Assembly: GCA_903813345.2 (NCBI GenBank)
Contig: CAIIXF020000010.1
Span: 30,810,828 to 30,874,827, forward strand
Origin: Owenia fusiformis
Lineage: Eukaryota > Annelida > Polychaeta > Sabellida > Oweniidae
DNA: 64,000 bases
Direction: 5' to 3'
Numbering within the stretch: position 1 is the stretch's first letter; each line of letters begins with the position of its first letter. The notes under the pieces are model-generated. The model saw only the letters and a program-made list of their open reading frames with translations, had not been told where the DNA came from and did no database searches. A program made the translations under genes and the position numbers. Shown here piece after piece: positions 58,601 through 64,000 of this stretch.

Positions 58601-59165
58601 GTTCATGGAAGATTATCAAAATGGGAAAGCAAGTTGGTGCAGCGACTTTAAAAAACTGTGCATTGATTTAAATTTTGAAGAGCACTACCGTGATCAAACA
58701 TATATTGACTTACGTATGGCACGAACCAGACTAATGAAGAAACAAAAAGAAAAATGGCATCAGGAAATTCTTGAACAACGTAAATTACGTACATATGTTA
58801 CTTTTAAAACAGACTTTAAACCAGATCAATTCATTTTATGTGACTTGCCAAGAGGCACTAGATCACTGATTTCACAATTTCGGTATGGAATTCTACCTTT
58901 GCATATTGAAACTGGCAGATTTGTAAATACCAATGTAAATGAGCGTTTTTGTAACATTTGTAAGTCGGGTGAAATCGAAGATGAAAAGCATTTTATTTTT
59001 GATTGTAGTGCATATAGGAAAAAAAGAAATGAGTTCTTTGAAAAATTGGAAATAGAGAGTCTGACTTTAAGTGACATTTTTAAAAGTAAAAGATACACTA
59101 AGATGTTTGGTCAGTATTTAATTGACATAATGCAGATCAGGAAAGACTTTATTTTTAAACAATAA
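55644..59165 (+). CDS. LINE ORF2: AP-endonuclease plus reverse transcriptase
   Basis: 1173 residues, intact. The endonuclease spans about 1-265: Asn4 in HWNINSW, Glu32 in VETKL, STDVNA (146-151), SVVDY (215-219) and the terminal PDHS (257-260). The reverse transcriptase lies in the middle: GIDYLPAEVF near 565, YRGISLLCTMAKLY, QNGFRKLRSCVDHLF, YIDLEKCFDKI, GCRQGDNIS, catalytic FADD at 787-790, then the thumb. The C-terminus has a CCHC knuckle, C1103-C1106-H1116-C1121. There is no RNase H. This fits the CR1/L2/Jockey broad group; the clade is not resolved by eye. All catalytic motifs are present, so the copy may be retrotransposition-competent. Minus-strand frames across it are shadows. Confidence 0.92.
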   Translation: MHWNINSWTKQNGKIRADIIKSVDPDVVCLVETKLINNDEITLPGWKWFGQNRKSLKNTAKCGSGGVGILIRESLLSDCSIKIVENSFEGIYAVKLHHTNTDSSILIVVAYLPPEGGARGRDSLGFFDTLLQITYDYADVDKLIISTDVNARIADMLDFMPDIDNIPRRKNIDISKNKHGECFIDFLLESKCCVLNGRFDPLQDDFTFLSTRGSSVVDYMVTPNVMLSDFLHFEVKTVADACNDFDIHPDSKRTKLPDHSMLICQVRLSDVKYDYVVSSTPTNSSCDLDVDDITNVRFNFKNIPKNFFSNDIMEQVNSVITRIQSEIENQDDINNMYSEICAMYYDAMKQSLPFFDNSRLKKRYRFTPKPWWDQNLDELWKKLCECEKNYKSHARISGKQDRNKRELLQKYKQAQINFDKTVSRAKRKFNLSKRLLIEHLNTNDPKEFWKEIENLGPSKKCKTSIPNEVIDKDGKILSGEKDVLNVWRDQFESLYKKSENTEFDDEFYQDLLNLKNDMEDNRFFDADNQGPDNQEELNKLNETITMDEVGTVIKNIKKGKAIGIDYLPAEVFQNDASLTLLIALFNKIFTTGLYPEQWKKAIIKPIPKSRIKDPRIPLNYRGISLLCTMAKLYSSVINTRLSQFAETKIVDEQNGFRKLRSCVDHLFVITTIIRNRKAKGQSSFICYIDLEKCFDKINRDCLLLKLRKLGINGKIYQTLSSMYAHTQSTVNVNNKLTDWFTTETGCRQGDNISTTAFSIFINDLAQELKSAGLGIKFGDDIISCLLFADDIAILSENEKNLQELLNLAYNWCHKWRVNVNIDKSNIVHYRKNSTPRSDFKFTFGTKHLETATQYKYLGCILDETLNFTTTAENLSAAAGRALGGLITKFRKHNGLFYTAYTRLYNTCILPILNYGSGVWGNKTYQCTDNIQHRAMRAFLGVHRFASIPAMYGDLTWMTPLDTRKLDIIRLWNRITFMNNNRITKRVFMEDYQNGKASWCSDFKKLCIDLNFEEHYRDQTYIDLRMARTRLMKKQKEKWHQEILEQRKLRTYVTFKTDFKPDQFILCDLPRGTRSLISQFRYGILPLHIETGRFVNTNVNERFCNICKSGEIEDEKHFIFDCSAYRKKRNEFFEKLEIESLTLSDIFKSKRYTKMFGQYLIDIMQIRKDFIFKQ

Positions 59166-59289
59166 CTAGTTATTTTAAAATGTTAAAATGTGTCTCATAA
59201 GCCCAGATAGGGCTGGTTGTATGATATGATACAAGTGACACTTAAATAAAATAAATAAATAAATAAATAAATAAAATGGATATACTGAT

Positions 59290-59540
59290 ATCACAGTTTC
59301 ATAGATTGTGTTTTGATTGTTTGATTTAATCGAGTATAATTAATTGAGTATTTGGTTAAGTCTAGTTGTGTTTATCTTGTTGGCTGTATTGTGTTGGTTT
59401 ATAATTGGGTTGTGCTCGATTGTGTTGTAGCAGTTTGACATCGCAGTCGGAATTGTGGTTCTTTGTCTGGTTGAATCTGGTTGTTATGTGTTTTGGCGCA
59501 TTGGGTTACGTAAGTTTTATAATGGGTATTACACCCCAGT
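59290..59540. repeat. TG-rich repeat, related to 61940-62240
   Basis: Shares TTGTGTTGTAGCAGTTTGAC / TTGTGTTGTGTCAGTTAG..TTTGACA, GTGTTTTGGCGCATTGGG-like and TTTTATAATGG blocks with 62030-62140. It follows the LINE tail directly, so the LINE may have inserted into or beside it. Confidence 0.5.
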
Positions 59541-60029
59541 CACATTTGTCGCACGGCGGCCGCAAGTCGACCGCAGATCAATTAAATCGGTGAATTTCTG
59601 CGGCGAGCGTAGAAAAACTACAGGCCGCAGGGAAGGCGTAGAAATTTTAACTCGGAGTTAGGTCTTTTTCAAAAGTTCGTCACTCAAAAGTTCAAATATT
59701 ACATGCTCGATATCTCAACATTTTGAGAAGTATAGCCAAAAACGATTATTTTATTCAACTCAGTAGAGGTCAAAAAGATACTGAGGATAATATCAGGTGA
59801 AAATGTTAAAATTTGTTGAAGTTATTCACTTTTTTGGGCTTCGTGTCCAGCTGTTTTTGCAGTTTTTTAAGCAATTTGGGGGGGTACATTAGAGATACAT
59901 CCCCTGGATCTTTCTTTCTGGAAATGAGGCGGAAAAATGTGTTGCCACAAGTCTACAGAGGTTACCTATGTGAATCATTTCGTTTTCAGATAATAAATCT
60001 ACCATACTCGAAAAATAAGACAATGTCAA

Positions 60030-60812
60030 TTTAGAACTAACGTGCGTGATGCATGGTGTCAAACACCATCACGCACGTTATTCATGAGCTCCAGGCTGAT
60101 TATTTTTACAAAAAGGCAGATGAGTGTTTTTTCGAAAGGAGGATACACCGAGCTCTCATTGTGTTCAATGCTATATGAAGTATATATGGAAAATAATTTT
60201 TATGCTCAGTTGCGTGCATTATCGTTTTTCGTGTCAAACTCGTCACGCACGTTAGAAAGCCTATTTTCATACAAAATACGCGATCACATGTGTAAATGAA
60301 ATTGTATTTTATTTACACATTTACGCGATGTTATAGATCCAGTGGTAAGTTTCAACTCTGAAGCGGCAATATGGTCTTTATAAGTTGCTCGAAGATTGGT
60401 GTCAAACTTCGTTACGCACGTTAATCCGCCATACTCTCGCATTAACGAATTACTTAAATTTCTCGCTGATATAAAACGATTTTCACACACACCTAAATGT
60501 AAGAAAGGGAACATTCATCTGGAATCAGCAAATATTGAGGTTGTTTTCGTCATTAATCTGTTTTTTGACACCATAGCTTAATTTATATGTGATAAAAGTG
60601 TTCGTGTCAAGCAATTACGCACGTTATAAAAGATGTACATCTTGTCCTTATGTTAATGGTTATGTCAATAGTCTTGTCAGGAGTGCCAAGCACTGATTTT
60701 TATTGCTTTGTCTAATCTCAGTTTCACAGTTCAGAAAATTTCGTCAATTATTGTATGCAGAAAATAGAATAGAACCAATAAAATTCTAACGTGCGTGACG
60801 TTTGACACCAAT
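60030..60812. repeat. Six-site array of TYACGCACGTTA next to GTGTCAA
   Basis: The 12-mer T(C/T)ACGCACGTTA occurs at 60069, 60243, 60412 and 60615 on the plus strand and inverted at 60038 and 60787. All are flanked by GTGTCAA(A/G) or its complement. Steps are 174, 169, 203 and 172 bp. The first two sites form a hairpin (TAACGTGCGTGATGCATGGT / CACCATCACGCACGTTA). Sequence between sites is not obviously repeated. Function unknown; probably sub-terminal repeats of a DNA element. Confidence 0.75.
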
Positions 60813-61164
60813 GGACAAAGTGATTGAGCGTCGGTTCAGATGGACTCAATTCTTCTCGACTTCACTGAAAACAAATTCTTTATGCATGGTTATTTGAATT
60901 ATAAATGATCTTTGATCGACTATTTAGACTATTTATTCCATAAATGATATTGCATTGATAGAAATTGCTACAGTTTCGTTCCACATAGACCATTCGCAAT
61001 TTAGATTCGTCCCGGCTGAGGCCATTTTGGCTAGCAGAAGACGTAAGTATTTCGTATAATTCGACGTATTTTCCCCATAACTTGTATTGCTTTCAACATA
61101 TATTCAGTTCCAGTTACAAGATATGTTGGTCTCATGAAGTCCATTAGCATTTTACTATTGTTAT

Positions 61165-61510
61165 TCATACCCGTAGCCAGCTTTTTGTAAGGGGGGGCTC
61201 GAACCCCCCCCCCCCCGCAACCCCCCCCCCCCAAAAAAAAAAAATTCCCCATGCTAAACCAAGCCCCTTTGTATTGTAAAAGACAGTGGCGGATCCGGAA
61301 GCTAACAAGGGGGGCCCACACTTCAAGTCATGAAAAAACTTTTTAGGGCCCTAAAACCAAAATTTGTGCCAAAATTAAAATTTATGGCCAGCTTTTTGAA
61401 AATTTGGCATAACATTGAAAAATAAGGCCCAAAAAGGTCAAGTAAGGCCCAAAAGGCCCACTAAAGAGGCCCTACAATATGGGCCAACATTATTTTCTTG
61501 GCCCATCCTA
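61165..61510. repeat. Poly-G/C tract and GGGCCC-type repeat
   Basis: CCCGTAGCCAGCTTTTTGTA leads into long G, C and A runs (61188-61245), then GGCGGATCCGG, AAGGCCCAAAAAGG and AGGCCCTACAA. Related to 15610-15830 and 36510-36760. Apparent Gly-rich ORFs come from the homopolymers. Confidence 0.65.
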
Positions 61511-61899
61511 TGAAATACAGTACTTGATGTCCCATATTTGACCCCTTAAAAGATGAATTCACGCTAGATAATTGGGTCAAAATGTATTTTCCTCACTAAA
61601 CACCACTTTTGCAATTGGTTTGTCTCAATTATAAGGCTCGAAGCAATCAACAAAATGAAGTCATTTAAAAAATTACTTCAAAACCATTTTTATTTATTTT
61701 TTATTATGTACCCCCTCCCCGCCTGATAGGGGTGGGGGTCAGAGACTAAAAAATCCACGAAGACCACCCCGGATCACTTGCCACGAAATCATTTTCCACT
61801 CAGATCAAGTGTTTCTACAACTGTGCCAAGTTTGTTGCTTTCCTGGAAAGATGAACTATAAAGGGTTCATTTCTGGACATCTGACTGCGCTATATTATA

Positions 61900-62240
61900 T
61901 TGGTCGGGTAGCAGGTTGTGCCAATTCCGGTGAGGTATTTGACTGTGTCCATCTGTGTGACTAGTGTTATCTCAAGTTGGATGAGGATTTGTTGTGTATA
62001 TTGGTATGTTAGAGGTTGTATATTGTTGGTTGTGCCTAATTGTGTTGTGTCAGTTAGTTTGACAGTCGGTTTTCTTTAAGTGTTTTTGTCTTGTATTGGT
62101 TCCGTGTCCCATTGCGTCATGCTAATTTTATAATGGATTGTGTTCTGTTGTTGTCATGCAGCGCTGGTTGGGTAGCAGGTTGTGCCAAGTCGGATGAGGT
62201 ATCTGGTTGTGTCTGATTTTGTTATTTAGTTGGCGTTGTT
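61900..62240. repeat. Duplicated TG-rich unit, about 260-bp step
   Basis: TTGG(T/G)(C/T)GGGTAGCAGGTTGTG then GATGAGGTAT(T/C)TG recur at about 61900 and 62165. The stretch between resembles 59290-59540. No coding capacity. Confidence 0.55.
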
Positions 62241-62884
62241 TACAGTTAAAGAAGGCTTTTATCGCACCTAAAAAAGGTATGATATTGCCGTCAGCTTAAC
62301 GGGAGGACGGCGTGCGGTTGAGGTCTCATGCACTTTCTTGTTATCACGATTCCAGGAAAATCATGAGACAGATTTACTTTAAATTTCACACATATTACAT
62401 GGTAAGAAGTTCTTGAGCTGATTAACCTTTCGGCGGCCATCTTGCATTCTGGTTGTCAACTTGGAAGTTTTTAGATATACAGTCAATGGTGTATATTTTT
62501 ATGTTAAGTCAATACACACTTAGTGCAATCTTAATATTCTCAAAAGAAAATTCTACCTATAACAAAATTGTTTACGTATTTTGTAGCATAATGGAGTCAC
62601 TGCATTTATGAACACTATCTAAGCCTATCTGAGTTATGACTCATAAAATTAAATATTCTACAAAGTATACTTTTCACTGAATTAGTTAGTGTAAACCTAG
62701 AAATCGTTTATTTTGAAAGTGATTAAATAAAATTAATAAATGACCCTCTTTGGGATGAAAAAGGTTAATGCCTATTTTTGCATTACCAAAAATTCGAATG
62801 GAGGTGGGATTTTAAAAGCTTAGACTACCGACGAATTGGAACCTGAAAGCAAACGAGGCCATTTATTTGACACTAGTTCGCAAT

Positions 62885-62925
62885 ACCATGGGCTTTCAAC
62901 TAGTGAAAGCCCATGGCAATAATAA
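62885..62925. repeat. Short perfect hairpin
   Basis: CCATGGGCTTTCAACTAGTG and the inverted CACTAGTGAAAG-type CCCATGG arm form a stem around ACTAGT. A similar CACTAGTT lies just upstream. Confidence 0.6.
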
Positions 62926-63019
62926 TAGCCGCAGATTGAGATGCGTTCAAAATTACGTACTTCAAAAAACGTACTGCGAAACAAAAATTATCGAAATATC
63001 GTATTCGTAAACGTAATGA

Positions 63020-63310
63020 AATATACGAATACGGGTACGTTTCAGCTAACCCAAGAGGTGGGGAACCCCAAAGGCTTAGACGATACCAGACATAATTACG
63101 TATTTTGCTTGCCACCTTCCTATGACATTGTTTAAATTCTCCAGAAATGAACATTGGCCTAATATTATTCGAATCATATAAAAATTCTGAGGCTGCCATT
63201 TTTGTAGATTTTGACCATCAGAAACAAATTTACATTATAATTAAGCGTATGTCATCTTTAAACTCTGAGATTATTCCCGGGGGTTTCACTCCAATATCCC
63301 CCTATTTGGT
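63020..63310. repeat. Dispersed repeat family D1, copy 3
   Basis: AGACATAATTACGTATTTTG, CCAGAAATGAACATTGGCCT, TAATATTATTCGAATCATAT and GCGTATGTCATCTTTAAACT parallel 51030-51350. The most diverged of the three copies. Confidence 0.6.
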
Positions 63311-63389
63311 TAACCTGTTGTGCGAAACCTCTTCATTATATCTATGATTCTGTTCCCAGAATTGACCATTTATCCAGTTCGCGAAACTG

Positions 63390-63670
63390 CGTTTAGTAGA
63401 TTCGTTCATAATGCCGGGACTCCTTAAGATTCGGCGGCGATTTAAATATAGCGGCTATTTACTTCTTAAAACTAGTCTTTCTTAGAAGAACTAAGAAAGA
63501 CTAGTTTTAATGAACGCATGTCCTTTAAATGACAAAGATTCCAAAGCTATTTAGAAATTCCTCTAACCCTTAGTAGATTTGTTTGGATTTGGCGGCGTTT
63601 TAAATATCGCGGTTATGACCAGGTTACTCAGATGAACTAAGAATGACCAGTTTTGATGAAGGCAGATATT
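63390..63670. repeat. Imperfect direct duplication, about 170-bp step
   Basis: TAGATTCGTT..TTCGGCGGCGATTTAAATAT with GACTAGTTTTAATGAACGCA (63398-63520) is echoed by TAGATTTGTT..TTGGCGGCGTTTTAAATATC with GACCAGTTTTGATGAAGGCA (63573-63665). The first copy also contains a hairpin (AAACTAGTCTTTCTTAG / CTAAGAAAGACTAGTTT). Confidence 0.7.
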
Positions 63671-64000
63671 TGCTATATTGGAACTTTTAATAAATCTTGG
63701 CAGATTATTATTTAATGTCAATTTATAGAGTTCTATATACATTACACTTAGTTTTTTTAGTTTCTAAACGTATCATTCAACTATGCCATAAAGGAGATTG
63801 AAGATCCGTCTAAATGTATATTTCCTAAATGTATTTTCATTGCATGTTTTACTGATCTTTAAACTGCTTTTGAATATTTTTAACTTAATGAAAATATATA
63901 CGCTAACAAAATTAATTAAATACACGCTGTGTTTTGAACTTTTTTGTAAAATTGTCCTTCCCTGCCGTGGGAAGCCACGCCTTCTCCATCCCCACCTCCG
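63671..64000. other. Non-coding to the right edge
   Basis: AT-rich, without gene features. The last 45 bases turn GC-richer (CCCTGCCGTGGGAAGCCACG), which may be the start of another element or exon beyond the edge. Confidence 0.3.

Larger units (their letters stand above)
54300..59276 (+). mobile_element. Full-length non-LTR retrotransposon (5' end not placed)
   Basis: Contains ORF1, a 30-nt gap and ORF2, followed by a short 3' UTR of about 75 bp (AGCCCAGATAGGGCTGGTTG, a small hairpin, then ATGATATGATACAAGTGACA) and a tail of (TAAA)n at about 59246-59275. A microsatellite-type tail rather than poly(A) is usual in CR1/L2-like families. The 5' UTR start cannot be fixed because no target-site duplication was identified; the given start is only a lower estimate. 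Dead relatives lie at 16600-17050 and 19160-19995. Confidence 0.85.

Noticed and set aside
54809-59098. Minus-strand ORFs opposite LINE ORF1 and ORF2
   Set aside because: Shadows of the intact plus-strand frames.
1-64000. tRNA or rRNA genes
   Set aside because: No cloverleaf with convincing A and B boxes, and no rRNA-like block, was seen by eye. A tRNAscan run would settle this.

Overview
The window is animal (metazoan) nuclear DNA: AT-rich, with multi-exon genes that have GT-AG introns and consistent phases, one full-length non-LTR retrotransposon, fossils of others, many palindromic MITE-like elements and several long tandem arrays. The gene content (an expanded-type cGAS-like receptor, a GT12-like glycosyltransferase, ADCK5, RIIAD1) and the repeat style suggest a marine invertebrate, perhaps a bivalve mollusc. 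The phylum is inferred, not proven.

Layout. 148-13865 (+): the 3' two thirds of an ADCK5-type UbiB/ABC1 atypical kinase gene. It has three tandem alternative copies of one exon (5070-5295, 5634-5841, 7872-8049). A 57-bp array (about 10389-10937) copies the end of another exon together with its 5' splice site. 14.3-22.1 kb: a 60-bp minisatellite, two LINE 3' fossils on the minus strand, a LINE C-terminal fossil and a frameshifted gag-like fossil on the plus strand, and foldback elements. 23054-24310 (+): an intronless type II membrane glycosyltransferase resembling B4GALNT, followed by 2 kb of 88-bp tandem repeats. 28430-31053 (+): a three-exon gene encoding a cGAS/Mab-21 nucleotidyltransferase followed by three zinc fingers. 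34242-36880 (-): a small SnoaL/DUF4440-like (NTF2-fold) protein. It lies head to head with RIIAD1 (37221-43945, +), with 340 bp between the start codons. 45605-49127: about 67 copies of a 52-bp satellite that run into a short acidic reading frame. 54489-59165 (+): a LINE with intact ORF1 and ORF2 and a (TAAA)n tail. 59.3-64 kb: repeats only.

The strongest leads are: (1) the nucleotidyltransferase-zinc-finger fusion, a candidate innate immune sensor with its own nucleic-acid-binding tail; (2) the ADCK5 triplicated exon, whose phases (in 1, out 2) make the copies mutually exclusive by reading frame; (3) the ADCK5 minisatellite made of exon end plus donor, offering nine near-identical in-frame donors; (4) a recurring association of minisatellites with splice junctions; (5) a LINE whose two ORFs share one frame and are separated by a single TAG.

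Gene models were built by hand from splice consensus and frame. No alignment or transcript was available.
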